A stretch of DNA of 64,000 bases. Source: Streptomyces sp. TSRI0107 (GTDB lineage: Bacteria; Actinomycetota; Actinomycetes; Streptomycetales; Streptomycetaceae). Below are positions 1 to 8,998 of this stretch, one piece after another. Position numbers and translations under genes: made by a program. The stretch covers positions 62,001 to 126,000 of the forward strand of contig NZ_LIVZ01000013.1 in NCBI RefSeq assembly GCF_001905845.1. The letters run 5' to 3'. Position 1 is the first letter of the stretch, and each line of letters starts with the position of its first letter. The notes under the pieces are model-generated. The model saw only the letters and a list, made by a program, of their open reading frames with translations, ran no database searches and was not told the origin of the DNA.

Positions 1-172
1 GGCGGACGGCGGGAAAGCCGACCTCGAGCAGGAACTCCCTCGACTCGGCATCGGTCAGCTCGGCCGGCAGATCGGCTTCGTCCGGCCGCCAGAGGGTGCC
101 CGCGCCCAGCCGTTCCTCCAGCCATACGGCGTCCGGTATCACCGGTATCAGCGGAGTGTCGTTGCTCTTCAC
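1..172 (-). CDS. SUKH-family-like protein, 5' part only
   Basis: The gene runs off the left edge, so only about 57 N-terminal residues are visible. I take the GTG at 172 as start (VKSNDTPLIPVIP...), because the ATG further upstream meets a stop after five codons. The motif LPAELTDAESREFLLEVGFP resembles the N-terminal part of SUKH-4/SMI1-KNR4 proteins, which in bacteria are often immunity proteins to polymorphic toxins or contact-dependent effectors. No toxin partner is visible on this side; it would lie beyond the edge. The family call is inference from a short stretch. Confidence 0.45.
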   Translation of the reverse strand, partial: MKSNDTPLIPVIPDAVWLEERLGAGTLWRPDEADLPAELTDAESREFLLEVGFPAVR

Positions 173-312
173 CGCGTGGCCCCCATGAGTTCCGCGTGTT
201 CGATCATTGCCGGCCCCAGTCAATCGCACCGCCGCCGGCCCGCGGCGGGCGGGAGGGCGTGCGCCCCCGGCGCGGCCGTTTCACCAGCCCCGTCGCTACG
301 CTCGACACCGAG

Positions 313-1584
313 ATGAAGAGCAACGTGATCCCGCTGGGGCCGAAGGCCGACAAAGTCACCGTCAGACGGCACAACCTGAGCCTGGTGCTGAGGACCGTGC
401 ACGACACCGGCGAGGTGACCAGGGCCGGGATCGCCGCGCGTGTCGGTCTGACCCGGGCCGCGGTGTCGTCCCTCGTCGAGCAACTGCTGGACTGCGGCTT
501 CGTCACCGAGTGGGGCAAGACGAGCAGCGGCCAGGCCGGACGCCCCGGCACGGTCCTCAAGGTGGCCCGTACCGGTCCGGCGGGGCTGGGCGTGGAGATC
601 AACGTCGACTACATCGCCGTATGCGTCGTCGACCTCGCGGGCACCGATCGCGTAAGGCTCGTGGAGCACGTCGACAGCCGCGGGGTGCAGCCGTCGCAGG
701 TGCTGGCGCGGGCGGCACGGCTGGCCGCGCGGGCACTGGGCTCGGCCGCCGAGCAGGGCCTGGAGCCGGTGGGCGCCCATGTCGCGGTGCCGGGTCTGGT
801 CGCCGGGGGCACCGTCCGCCAGGCCCCCAACCTCGGCTGGAAGCGGGTCGCCGTCGAAGGTGTCTTCGCCCAGGCACTGCTGGCGCTGTGGCCCGCCCGG
901 GCACTTCCGGTCAGCTCGGACAACGAGGCCAACGCCGCCGCGCTCGCGGAGCTCTGGTACGGCGCCGGGACCGGGGGCGTGCGAAGTTTCCTGTATCTCA
1001 CCGGCGAGATCGGGATCGGCGGAGCCCTGGTCCTCAACGGGGAGCTGCTGCGCGGCGCCCACGGCTTCGCCGGCGAGATCGGGCACATGGTCGTCGATCC
1101 GGACGGGCAGCCGTGCCGGTGCGGGGCCCGCGGGTGTCTGGAACAGTACGCCGGGCAGGCCGCCCTGCTGAGCACCGCCGGCATCGACGCGGACGCGGGC
1201 GTGCCGGGCGTCGCCGAACTCCGGCGCATGGCCCGGCAGCAGGATCCGTCCGCGCTGGCCGCGATGGAGGGCGCCGGACGGCAGCTGGGCGTGGCGGTGT
1301 CGGGCGCGGTGAACCTCTTCGACCCGGACGCGGTGATGCTCGGCGGTGTATACCGGGAGCTGTACGAGTGGCTTGCTCCCGCCGTCGACCGCGAGCTCGC
1401 GCGCCGGGTGGTGTCCGGGCTGTGGAGCGAGGACCGGACCCGGCTGCGGGCGGCCTCCCCGCTGGGCGACGCGGCACGGGGCGCGGCCGGTGTCGTGGTC
1501 AGGGAGGTGCTTGCCGATCCGGCGGCCTACGCCGAGCGAGGCGACAGCGGACCGCGGAGCGAAGCGAGCACGGCCGGGGAGTAG
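313..1584 (+). CDS. ROK family transcriptional regulator
   Basis: Sugar-responsive DNA-binding repressor of the NagC/XylR type. The first 75 residues form a winged helix-turn-helix (GIAARVGLTRAAVSSLVEQL), followed by the sugar-kinase-like ROK domain with SSDNEANAAALAE and the zinc-binding signature CRCGARGCLE. I chose ATG 313 (MKSNVIPLGPKAD), which gives 423 residues; an earlier in-frame ATG at 196 would add a basic low-complexity stretch unlike the family. The gene converges with the beta-glucosidase gene of a sugar importer cluster, so it probably controls that locus, with an oligosaccharide or its product as effector. That target is inferred from position only. Confidence 0.88.
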   Translation: MKSNVIPLGPKADKVTVRRHNLSLVLRTVHDTGEVTRAGIAARVGLTRAAVSSLVEQLLDCGFVTEWGKTSSGQAGRPGTVLKVARTGPAGLGVEINVDYIAVCVVDLAGTDRVRLVEHVDSRGVQPSQVLARAARLAARALGSAAEQGLEPVGAHVAVPGLVAGGTVRQAPNLGWKRVAVEGVFAQALLALWPARALPVSSDNEANAAALAELWYGAGTGGVRSFLYLTGEIGIGGALVLNGELLRGAHGFAGEIGHMVVDPDGQPCRCGARGCLEQYAGQAALLSTAGIDADAGVPGVAELRRMARQQDPSALAAMEGAGRQLGVAVSGAVNLFDPDAVMLGGVYRELYEWLAPAVDRELARRVVSGLWSEDRTRLRAASPLGDAARGAAGVVVREVLADPAAYAERGDSGPRSEASTAGE

Positions 1585-1617
1585 GCGGGGGTGGGCGAGC
1601 CGTCAGCCCCACCCCCA

Positions 1618-3006
1618 TCAGCCGCCCTGCGCAGCGATCATCGCCCTGTACCAGTGGTAGCTGTCCTTCGGAATGCGCCGCTGCGTCTCGTAGTCGACCC
1701 GTACGATCCCGAAGCGCTTGGCGTAGCCGTAGGCCCACTCGAAGTTGTCCAGCAGTGACCACACGTAGTAGCCCCGGACGTCCACGCCCGCGTCCATCGC
1801 GGCCCGCAGCGCGGTGAGGTGGTCCCGCAGGTAGGCCACGCGGTCGGTGTCGTGGACCGCGCCGTCGGGGCTCACGGCGTCGTCCTCGGCGGAGCCGTTC
1901 TCCGTGATGTGGACGGGGGGCAGCGCGTCGCCGTACTGGTTCTTCAAGCGCACCAGCAGGTCGGTGAAGGTGCCGGGGACGACCGGCCAGTCCATCGCGG
2001 TGTGCCGCACGCCGGGGAGCCGTACTTCCTCGTAGCGGTTGTCCGTGGCCACGCGCCGCGCGGGGTCGTGCTCGCGGTGCGGGGCGTCGGCGACGACGAT
2101 CGGCCGGTAGTAGTTGATGCCGAGGAAGTCCAGCGGCTGGGAGATCAGCTCCAGGTCGCCGTCCCGCCGGAAGTCCTGCCCGTTGATCAGTTCGCCCCAG
2201 GTCTCCTCCTCCGTGGCCGGGTAGCGGCCCGCCAGGAGCGGTTCGGTCCACACCAGGTTGTGCTGGGTGTCCGCGCGGACGACGGCCGCCACGTCTGCGG
2301 CGGAGTCGGTGGCCGGCAGGTTGTGGTCGAGGTTGAGCGTGATGCCCACCTCGCGTGCTCCCGCCGCGCGCAGCGCCCGTACGGCCAGACCGTGGCCGAC
2401 GAGGAGGTGGTGGGCCGCGGCCAGCGCGCCCCTGCCCTCGCGGGCACCCGGCGCGTGCCGTCCGACGGAGTAGCCGAGGAAGGCACTGCACCAGGGCTCG
2501 TTGAGAGTGATCCAGCGCGGTACGCGGTCGCCCAGGTGCTCGGCGACCACCGCCGTGTACTCGGCGAACCGCTCCGCCGTCTCCCGCACCCGCCAGCCGC
2601 CCCGGTCCTCCAGCGCCTGCGGCAGGTCCCAGTGGTAGAGGGTGGCGGCGGGTTCGATGCCGGCCGACCGCAGCTCGTCGACCAGCCGGGAGTAGAAGTC
2701 CAGCCCTTTCGGGTTCACCGGGCCGGTACCGTCCGGCACGATGCGCGGCCAGGCGATCGAGAACCGGTACGAACCCACGCCCAGTTCCCGCAGCAGGGCC
2801 ACGTCCTGCGGATAGCGGTGGTAGTGGTCGCAGGCGACGTCACCGGTGTCGCCGCCCGCCACCAGGCCGGGGGTGTGGCTGTAGGTGTCCCAGATCGAGG
2901 GGCCGCGGCCGTCCTCCCGCGCCGCGCCCTCGATCTGGTACGAGGCGGTCGCGGCGCCGAAGACGAAGCCGGGCGGGAAGCTGGGAAAGTCGTTCAGGTC
3001 ACTCAT
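1618..3006 (-). CDS. GH1 family beta-glucosidase
   Basis: Retaining exo-beta-glycosidase of glycoside hydrolase family 1, 462 residues, no signal peptide, so cytoplasmic. The acid/base Glu lies in TLNEPW (about residue 170) and the nucleophile Glu in ITENGS (about 369); the N-terminal FVFGAATASYQIEGA is the usual GH1 signature. It is the last gene of an SBP-permease-permease-hydrolase operon, 28 nt after the second permease, and would hydrolyse imported beta-glucosides such as cello- or xyloglucan oligosaccharides. The placement resembles bglC after cebEFG, but the neighbouring GH31 enzyme argues for a different main substrate. Confidence 0.93.
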   Translation of the reverse strand: MSDLNDFPSFPPGFVFGAATASYQIEGAAREDGRGPSIWDTYSHTPGLVAGGDTGDVACDHYHRYPQDVALLRELGVGSYRFSIAWPRIVPDGTGPVNPKGLDFYSRLVDELRSAGIEPAATLYHWDLPQALEDRGGWRVRETAERFAEYTAVVAEHLGDRVPRWITLNEPWCSAFLGYSVGRHAPGAREGRGALAAAHHLLVGHGLAVRALRAAGAREVGITLNLDHNLPATDSAADVAAVVRADTQHNLVWTEPLLAGRYPATEEETWGELINGQDFRRDGDLELISQPLDFLGINYYRPIVVADAPHREHDPARRVATDNRYEEVRLPGVRHTAMDWPVVPGTFTDLLVRLKNQYGDALPPVHITENGSAEDDAVSPDGAVHDTDRVAYLRDHLTALRAAMDAGVDVRGYYVWSLLDNFEWAYGYAKRFGIVRVDYETQRRIPKDSYHWYRAMIAAQGG

Positions 3007-3034
3007 GTGATGAAGCCGTTTCCAGGAGTGCGGG

Positions 3035-3871
3035 TCACTTGACGGAACCGCCGGTGATGCCGGCGGCGATGTACTTCTGGGCGAGGACGAGCAGGATCGC
3101 CGCGGGCACCGCGGACAGCACGGACGCGGCCATCACCGAACCCCAGTCGCCGACGTGCGCGCCGATGTACTGGTAGATGCCGAGCGTGACCGGCTTGACG
3201 TCGTCGGTCGTGTTCAGGGTGAGCGCGAACATGAAGTCGCTCCACGAGAACAGGAAGGCGAACAGGCCCGAGGTGATCAGCGAGTTGCGGCTCATCGGCA
3301 ACACCACCCGCACGAACGTCCGCACCGGCCCCGCGCCGTCCATCTGCGCCGCCTCGATCACCTCACCGGGGATCGACACCATGAAGGACCGCATCAGCAC
3401 GATCGAGAACGGGATGCCGAGGGAGGCGTCCGCCAGCATCAGGCCGAAGTAGGAGTTGACCAGGCCCAGGTCGACGTACGAGTTGTAGAGCGCGTTGGCG
3501 ATGACGATGCCCGGCACCATCTGGGTGATCAGCGTGCCGAACACGATCGTCCGCGAGCCGCGCAGCCCGAACCGTGCGAGCCCGTACGCCGCCGGGGCGG
3601 AGATCGCCAGGCAGATGACGACCGCGCCGAGCGACACGACCAGCGAGGTCAGCAGGTGACCGCCTTGGTCGTCCAGGGCCTTGGAGAAGCCGGACAGGTC
3701 CAGGCCGCTCGGCACCGGGTCGACCTGGAGCAGACCGGCGGCGGGCTGGAGGGCGGTGTTGAGCATCCAGTACAGCGGGAACAGCATCACGCACAGGATG
3801 AGCACCCCGGCGATGGTGGAACCCCAGCGGCGGCCGGATGTCGTGGGCGTGCGAGAGGCCACGGACGTCAC
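3035..3871 (-). CDS. sugar ABC transporter permease, MalG type
   Basis: Integral membrane subunit of a CUT1-type carbohydrate importer, 278 residues with about six membrane segments. The EAA loop that docks on the ATPase reads EAAQMDGAGPVRTFVRVVLP. The start GTG at 3871 overlaps the stop of the first permease (GTGA), which implies translational coupling; longer upstream readings are out of character for the family. It ends in ITGGSVK, as is common in streptomycete MalG-like permeases. No ATPase gene is present in the operon; streptomycete CUT1 systems commonly share the MsiK ATPase encoded elsewhere. Confidence 0.92.
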   Translation of the reverse strand: MTSVASRTPTTSGRRWGSTIAGVLILCVMLFPLYWMLNTALQPAAGLLQVDPVPSGLDLSGFSKALDDQGGHLLTSLVVSLGAVVICLAISAPAAYGLARFGLRGSRTIVFGTLITQMVPGIVIANALYNSYVDLGLVNSYFGLMLADASLGIPFSIVLMRSFMVSIPGEVIEAAQMDGAGPVRTFVRVVLPMSRNSLITSGLFAFLFSWSDFMFALTLNTTDDVKPVTLGIYQYIGAHVGDWGSVMAASVLSAVPAAILLVLAQKYIAAGITGGSVK

Positions 3872-4821
3872 TTCCCCTCGGTGCGGTTGGCCCGCAGGTA
3901 GAACACCGCGAACACCGCGGAGACAAGGATGAGTACGTTGCCGACGACCGCGCCCGCGCCGAAGTCCAGCTGGACGAACGAGTTCTGGTAGGTCAGCGTG
4001 CCCAGGGTCTGGGTGGCGTCGGCCGGGCCGCCGTCGGTGAGGGCGAGGATCAGGTCGAGGATCTTCACCGTCGACATGAAGCCGAGGACGAGGACGACCG
4101 TGATCACCGGCTTGAGCATCGGCAGGGTGATGGAGCGGAACGTCCGCCAGGCCGAGGCGCCGTCCAGGGAGGACGCCTCGTACAGCTCCTTGGGGATCTC
4201 CTGCAGACCGCCGTACAGGATGACCAAGTTGAACGGGATGCCGATCCAGACGTTGACCAGGATCACCGACAGCAGCGCCATGTCGGGGCTGGTCAGCCAC
4301 GGGGTGTGGCCGCCGGGGCCGAGCGTGTCCAGGAACGAGTTCAGTACGCCCGTGTCCTGGTCGAGGATCCGCCGCCAGACGATGCCGGACACCACCATGG
4401 GCACCAGCCAGGGCAGCAGGATCAACGACCGCAGGACGCCGTTGAGCGGGAAGCGGCGGCTGAAGAACACCGCGAGGGCGAGCCCGATGCAGAACTGGCC
4501 GAGCAGCGAGCCCGCGGTGAACACGAGGGTGTGCCGGAGCGCCTTGCCGAACAGGGCGTCCTGGAGGACGTTCGACCAGTTGTCGACGCCGTTGAAGGGC
4601 GCCTCACCGGTGAAGAAGGTCTTCGGCGTGTAGTGCTGGAAGCTCATCACGACGTTGCGGACGAGCGGGTAGCCGAAGAACAGCAGCATGAAGACGACCG
4701 CGGGGGCGACGAACCCCCACTGGGCCAGCCTGCGGCGGCGGCGCAGCCGGGCCGGGTCGGGCGCGGTGGCCGGACCGGACGCCTTCGCCGGCGCCTGAGC
4801 GGTGACGGTGGACGTGGTCAT
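3868..4821 (-). CDS. sugar ABC transporter permease, MalF type
   Basis: First membrane subunit of the same CUT1 importer, 317 residues, with a basic N-terminal cytoplasmic segment (RLRRRRRLAQW) and six predicted helices. The EAA motif is EASSLDGASAWRTFRSITLP. Start ATG at 4821 lies 12 nt after the substrate-binding lipoprotein gene and the stop overlaps the next permease start by 4 nt, so the three transport genes form one transcription unit with the GH1 gene. Confidence 0.93.
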   Translation of the reverse strand: MTTSTVTAQAPAKASGPATAPDPARLRRRRRLAQWGFVAPAVVFMLLFFGYPLVRNVVMSFQHYTPKTFFTGEAPFNGVDNWSNVLQDALFGKALRHTLVFTAGSLLGQFCIGLALAVFFSRRFPLNGVLRSLILLPWLVPMVVSGIVWRRILDQDTGVLNSFLDTLGPGGHTPWLTSPDMALLSVILVNVWIGIPFNLVILYGGLQEIPKELYEASSLDGASAWRTFRSITLPMLKPVITVVLVLGFMSTVKILDLILALTDGGPADATQTLGTLTYQNSFVQLDFGAGAVVGNVLILVSAVFAVFYLRANRTEGK

Positions 4822-4833
4822 GGGTCGCGTACC

Positions 4834-6105
4834 TCAGTTCCCGCTCGTGGCCCGCTGCTGGGCGCGCTTCAGGGCGGCCTCGCTGGACTGGCCGGTCAGG
4901 GCGGACTGGAAGGCGCTCTGCAGGGCGAGCGACACGCTCGACCATCCGGCGCCGAGCTTGGCGGTACGGGACCTGGCGACGGCCACCTGATCGGCGAGCG
5001 CGTCCAGTTCGGGCACCTGCTCGCGCCATACGGCGGCGGCCTCGGCGTTGGCCGGGACCATCCAGCTGTTGAGCGCGTACGTCAGCTGTTCCTTCTCGCC
5101 GGCCAGGCAGGCGACGATCCTGCCCGCCGTCCTCTCCCGCTCCTCGTCACCGGTGTCGGGCACGGTGAGCACGGCACCGCCCAGCGGGCCGACCGAGTCG
5201 TCACCCGCCTCGGGCACCGGGATCTGCGCGATGCCCCAGTGCAGCGACTTGTCGGTGTTGAGCGTCTCCACCTGCCACGGACCGTTGATCATCATCGCCG
5301 CGTTGCCGGCCATGAACTGGTCGTTGACGTCCGCCTGCGTCCAGTTGACCGTCGACTTCGACAGCGAACCGTCCGCCAGCAGGGCCTTCCAGTAGTCGAG
5401 TGCCTCCACGACCCGGGGCCCGTCCAGCCGGGTCTCGTCACCGCCGTTGGACCACATGAACGGCGTGAACTGGAAGACGCCGTCCTCCGCTCCGCCCGCG
5501 CTGAGCGCCAGCCCGTACCGCTTGCCCCGGGTGAGCTTCCTCGCCGTCTCCCGCAACTCGTCCCAGGTGGTGGGAACCGCCACGCCGGCCTCGTCGAGGA
5601 TGTCCTTGTTGTAGAACAGCGCGAGGGTGTTCACGGACCGGGCCGCACCGTAGTACGTCCCCTGATAGGAGCCGAAGTCGACGATGCCCTCGGGGATGTC
5701 CCGGGTGCTCAGGCCCAGGGTCTCGAGGTCGACCAGGCCGCCCGCGTCGGCGAACGTCGGCATCTCGGAGGCGTCGAACTGGACGATGTCCGGAAGCGAC
5801 TTCGAGGACGCCATGCGCAGCGCCTTCGTCATCACCTGCGCGGCAGGGACGCTCTGCTGCTCGATGGTGACGCCGAGCCGCTTGCCGCAGCGGGCCATCG
5901 CCTCGGCGTCCCAGCGGTGGTAGGACTCGTCGGTCGAGGAGTTCATCACGGTGTAGACGTCGCTGTCGCGCTGCTGACCGCATCCGGTCAGAGCCGCCCC
6001 GGCGACCAGGACGGAGACGGCGGCGAGCGGCGCCACGGCCCTGCGGGAGCGTCCGCGGCGCGCGGCAGCCGGTGTGTGTGCTGTCGCGTTGAAGCGCTTC
6101 GACAT
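4834..6105 (-). CDS. sugar ABC transporter substrate-binding lipoprotein
   Basis: Extracellular solute-binding protein, 423 residues. The N-terminus has a basic region, a hydrophobic stretch and a lipobox ending in LTGC, so it should be lipid-anchored on the outer face of the membrane. It delivers an oligosaccharide to the two permeases downstream. ATG 6105 (MSKRFNATAHT) is the start that places the signal peptide correctly; an in-frame ATG far upstream would add about 130 unrelated residues. The first codons contain the palindrome GAAGCGCTTC (6091-6100), also found inside the divergent GH31 gene. Confidence 0.93.
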   Translation of the reverse strand: MSKRFNATAHTPAAARRGRSRRAVAPLAAVSVLVAGAALTGCGQQRDSDVYTVMNSSTDESYHRWDAEAMARCGKRLGVTIEQQSVPAAQVMTKALRMASSKSLPDIVQFDASEMPTFADAGGLVDLETLGLSTRDIPEGIVDFGSYQGTYYGAARSVNTLALFYNKDILDEAGVAVPTTWDELRETARKLTRGKRYGLALSAGGAEDGVFQFTPFMWSNGGDETRLDGPRVVEALDYWKALLADGSLSKSTVNWTQADVNDQFMAGNAAMMINGPWQVETLNTDKSLHWGIAQIPVPEAGDDSVGPLGGAVLTVPDTGDEERERTAGRIVACLAGEKEQLTYALNSWMVPANAEAAAVWREQVPELDALADQVAVARSRTAKLGAGWSSVSLALQSAFQSALTGQSSEAALKRAQQRATSGN

Positions 6106-6387
6106 GCTGCGGCCCTTGCTGTCGTATCGCCCGGCAGCGTCGCCGGGCCCTTTGTTTGCTGAGATGACTAATACGTCAATCGAGGGCGTCACGCTAGACC
6201 TGTACTCGTGTTCGTGCGGACACTCCATGAAGTGGCACTCCGCGCCCAGTGAGGAATAACCCCTGGTCAACGACTCAGTGTCAGCATGACGTGCTGCGAG
6301 CCGTGATTTGTTTTGTGTACGATCAAATTGCCGGGCGACAGTCTCCGCAGTCCGCCTCCGAACAGCCCCGCTCCCCCGAGGAAGACC
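6106..6387. promoter_or_regulatory. divergent promoter region of the sugar locus
   Basis: This 282-bp region separates the leftward importer operon from the rightward GH31 gene and is less GC-rich than its surroundings. Two candidate operators are visible: the interrupted palindrome TGACTAATACGTCA (6165-6178) and the AT-rich inverted repeat ATTTG...CAAAT (6306-6328), 60 bp before the GH31 start. ROK regulators commonly bind AT-rich palindromes, so both are plausible sites for the regulator at 313-1584. No convincing -35/-10 pair could be fixed by eye. Confidence 0.5.
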
Positions 6388-8658
6388 ATGAAGTTCACCA
6401 ACGGGTTCTGGCGCATCCGCGACGGCGTCCAGGTGGCCTACGCCACCGAGGCACGTGACGTACGCGTCGAATCGAAGCGCTTCACCAGCCATGTCGCGGT
6501 ACAGAAGGTGACGCGCAGAGGGGACACGCTCAACGCGCCGCTCCTCACCGTCGACTGCTTCTCACCCGCCGAGGGCGTCATCGGCGTGCGCGTCACCCAC
6601 CACGCCGGCAAGCGGCACCCGGGACCCGACTTCGCGCTGACGGCCGAGCCCGGCGGCGCGGGTGAGGTCCGCCGGGACGGCACCGTCACCGAACTCACCA
6701 GCGGCCCGCTGACCCTGCGCCTGGACCAGGCCGCCCCCTGGTCCCTGACCTTCCACGACGCGGACGGACGGGAGCTGACCCGCGCCGGCCGCAAGGGCAC
6801 CGCCTTCGCCACCACCGACGACGGCGCGCACCACGTCCTCGCCCAGCTCGCGCTCGGCGTCGGCGAGCAGATCTACGGCCTCGGCGAGCGCTTCACGCCG
6901 TTCGTCAAGAACGGCCAGGTCGTCGACATCTGGCAGGCCGACGGCGGCACCAGCAGCGAGCAGGCCTACAAGAACATCCCCTTCTACCTGTCCTCCCGGG
7001 GCTACGGCGTCTTCGTCAACCACCCCGGCGCGGTCTCCTTCGAGGTCGGCTCCGAGTCCGTCGGGCAGGTGCAGTTCAGCGTCGAGGACCAGACGCTGGA
7101 GTACTACGTCGTCGCCGGCCCCACCCCGAAGGACGTCCTCACCCGCTACACCGCCCTCACCGGCCGCCCTGCACTGCCGCCCGCCTGGTCCTTCGGCCTG
7201 TGGCTCACCACGTCCTTCACCACGGACTACGACGAGGCGACGGTCATGTCCTTCGTCGACGGCATGGCCGAGCGCGGCATCCCGCTGACCGTCTTCCACT
7301 TCGACTGCTTCTGGATGCGCGAATACCAGTGGTGCGACTTCGAGTGGGATCCCGAGGTCTTCCCCGACCCCGAGGGCATGCTCGCCCGGCTGAAGGCCAA
7401 GGGGCTGAAGGTCAGTGCCTGGATCAACCCGTACATCGCGCAGAAGTCCCCGCTGTTCGACGAGGCCGCCGCGCTCGGGCACCTGGTGCGCCGGCCGAAC
7501 GGCGACGTGTGGCAGTGGGACCTGTGGCAGGCCGGCATGGGACTGGTCGACTTCACCAGCCCCGACGCCCGCGCCTGGTTCCAGTCGAAGCTGAAGCCGC
7601 TGCTGGACCAGGGAGTGGACTGCTTCAAGACGGACTTCGGCGAGCGCGTCCCCACCGACGTCGTCTGGCACGACGGCTCCGACCCGGAGCGGATGCACAA
7701 CTACTACACCCACCTGTACAACCAGACCGTGTTCGAACTCCTCGAGAAGGAGCGCGGACAGGGCGAGGCCGTGCTGTTCGCCCGCTCGGCGACCGCCGGC
7801 GGCCAGCAGTACCCCGTGCACTGGGGCGGCGACTGCTGGTCGTCCTTCGAGGCCATGGCCGAGTCGCTGCGCGGCGGCCTGTCCCTGTCGCTGAGCGGCT
7901 TCGGTTTCTGGAGCCACGACATCGGAGGCTTCGAGGGCACCCCCGACCCGGCGGTCTTCAAACGCTGGCTGGCCTTCGGCCTGCTGTCCTCCCACAGCCG
8001 CCTGCACGGTTCGTCGTCCTACCGGGTGCCGTGGGAGTTCGGCGACGAAGCCGTCGACGTCGCCCGGCGCTTCACCCTGCTCAAGCACCGCCTCATGCCC
8101 TACCTGTACGGCGCCGCCGTCGAGGCCCGCCACACCGGCGTCCCGATGATGCGGCCCATGGTGCTGGAGTTCCCGCACGACCCGGCGTGCCGCCCGCTCG
8201 ACCGCCAGTACATGCTCGGTTCCGAGCTCCTGGTCGCCCCGGTGTTCAGCGAGGACGGCGAGGTGGAGGTCTACCTCCCCGAAGGCACCTGGACCCACCT
8301 CCTCACCGGCGAACAGGTCACCGGCCCGGTGTGGCGCAGCGAACGGCACGGCTACGACAGCCTGCCGCTCTACGTCCGCGAGGGCGCCGTCCTGCCGCTG
8401 GCCGGCGACGAGCGGCGGCCCGACGGCGACTGGCTGGACAACCCGACCCTGCTCGTCCACCCGTCGACCTCGCCCGAGTACACCAGCCAGGTCACCGTGC
8501 CCGACCTGACCGGCGCCCCGGCAGCCGTGTTCCACGTCCGCCGGGAGGGCGACCAGCTGCGCATCACCTCGGACGGCACCGACCGGCCCTTCACCGTGCG
8601 CGTCGCCGGCGGTGCGAGCGCCGAAGGGACGGGGGAGGTGACCGTACCGCTGCGCTGA
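6388..8658 (+). CDS. GH31 alpha-xylosidase, YicI-like
   Basis: Retaining alpha-glycosidase of family 31, 756 residues, no signal peptide. It aligns by eye over its length with E. coli YicI: the nucleophile Asp falls at residue 416 in KTDFGE and the acid/base Asp at residue 482 in HWGGDC, the same numbers as in YicI. LTTSFTTDYDEATV and FHFDCFWM are also YicI-type. The expected reaction is release of alpha-linked xylose from isoprimeverose units of xyloglucan oligosaccharides. ATG 6388 follows GAGGAAG at good spacing. It is divergent from a sugar importer and GH1 gene; with them it could strip xylose and then glucose from the imported sugar. Confidence 0.92.
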   Translation: MKFTNGFWRIRDGVQVAYATEARDVRVESKRFTSHVAVQKVTRRGDTLNAPLLTVDCFSPAEGVIGVRVTHHAGKRHPGPDFALTAEPGGAGEVRRDGTVTELTSGPLTLRLDQAAPWSLTFHDADGRELTRAGRKGTAFATTDDGAHHVLAQLALGVGEQIYGLGERFTPFVKNGQVVDIWQADGGTSSEQAYKNIPFYLSSRGYGVFVNHPGAVSFEVGSESVGQVQFSVEDQTLEYYVVAGPTPKDVLTRYTALTGRPALPPAWSFGLWLTTSFTTDYDEATVMSFVDGMAERGIPLTVFHFDCFWMREYQWCDFEWDPEVFPDPEGMLARLKAKGLKVSAWINPYIAQKSPLFDEAAALGHLVRRPNGDVWQWDLWQAGMGLVDFTSPDARAWFQSKLKPLLDQGVDCFKTDFGERVPTDVVWHDGSDPERMHNYYTHLYNQTVFELLEKERGQGEAVLFARSATAGGQQYPVHWGGDCWSSFEAMAESLRGGLSLSLSGFGFWSHDIGGFEGTPDPAVFKRWLAFGLLSSHSRLHGSSSYRVPWEFGDEAVDVARRFTLLKHRLMPYLYGAAVEARHTGVPMMRPMVLEFPHDPACRPLDRQYMLGSELLVAPVFSEDGEVEVYLPEGTWTHLLTGEQVTGPVWRSERHGYDSLPLYVREGAVLPLAGDERRPDGDWLDNPTLLVHPSTSPEYTSQVTVPDLTGAPAAVFHVRREGDQLRITSDGTDRPFTVRVAGGASAEGTGEVTVPLR

Positions 8659-8675
8659 CCGGGAAGCGGGGCCGC

Positions 8676-8689
8676 GGGGGGGGGGGGGG
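8676..8689 (+). repeat. poly-G tract of 14 bases
   Basis: An uninterrupted run of 14 G lies 18 nt after the GH31 stop codon. It is intergenic, so it cannot switch a reading frame directly; it may mark an assembly-sensitive or slippage-prone spot. Confidence 0.95.
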
Positions 8690-8761
8690 CTACCACGACG
8701 GCCCCTTCGCCCGCCGCCCCGTGCGGCAGGCGCCGCCGGACGAGCGAGCGGTCAGGCCTTC

Positions 8762-8950
8762 ATGCCGGCGCCGGTGACCATCTGCGATCCGCTCACACGT
8801 GGCCGCATCGACTTGGCAGTGCTGGACGGGAGCGGCACCTTCCCGCTGGCGCTGCTCGAGATGAAGGCCGCCTACACCTTCGACTTCTCCTCTGAGGACC
8901 TGGGCAGGCCGGTCGCAGGGAACCACCAGGGCCCCCGGCCCACTCTCTGA
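8762..8950 (+). pseudogene. short fragment with a nuclease-like E-x-K motif
   Basis: A 62-codon open frame encodes RIDLAVLDGSG and ALLEMKAAYTFDF, an arrangement (Asp, then Glu-x-Lys after a hydrophobic strand) like the core of PD-(D/E)XK nuclease folds. It lacks a Shine-Dalgarno site and ends in a non-conserved tail, and nothing upstream or downstream continues the domain. I read it as a leftover piece of a larger gene. The assignment rests on one motif and could be chance. Confidence 0.3.
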
Positions 8951-8998
8951 GTGAGAGTCGGTTCTGGTGAACCGCGCGTAAGCATGGGGGTTGCTGTG

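Noticed and set aside
3838..6162. 774-codon open frame antisense to the importer genes
   Set aside because: It is a GC-bias shadow: composition is Gly/Arg/Asp/His-rich, no domain is visible, and the opposite strand holds well-conserved genes.
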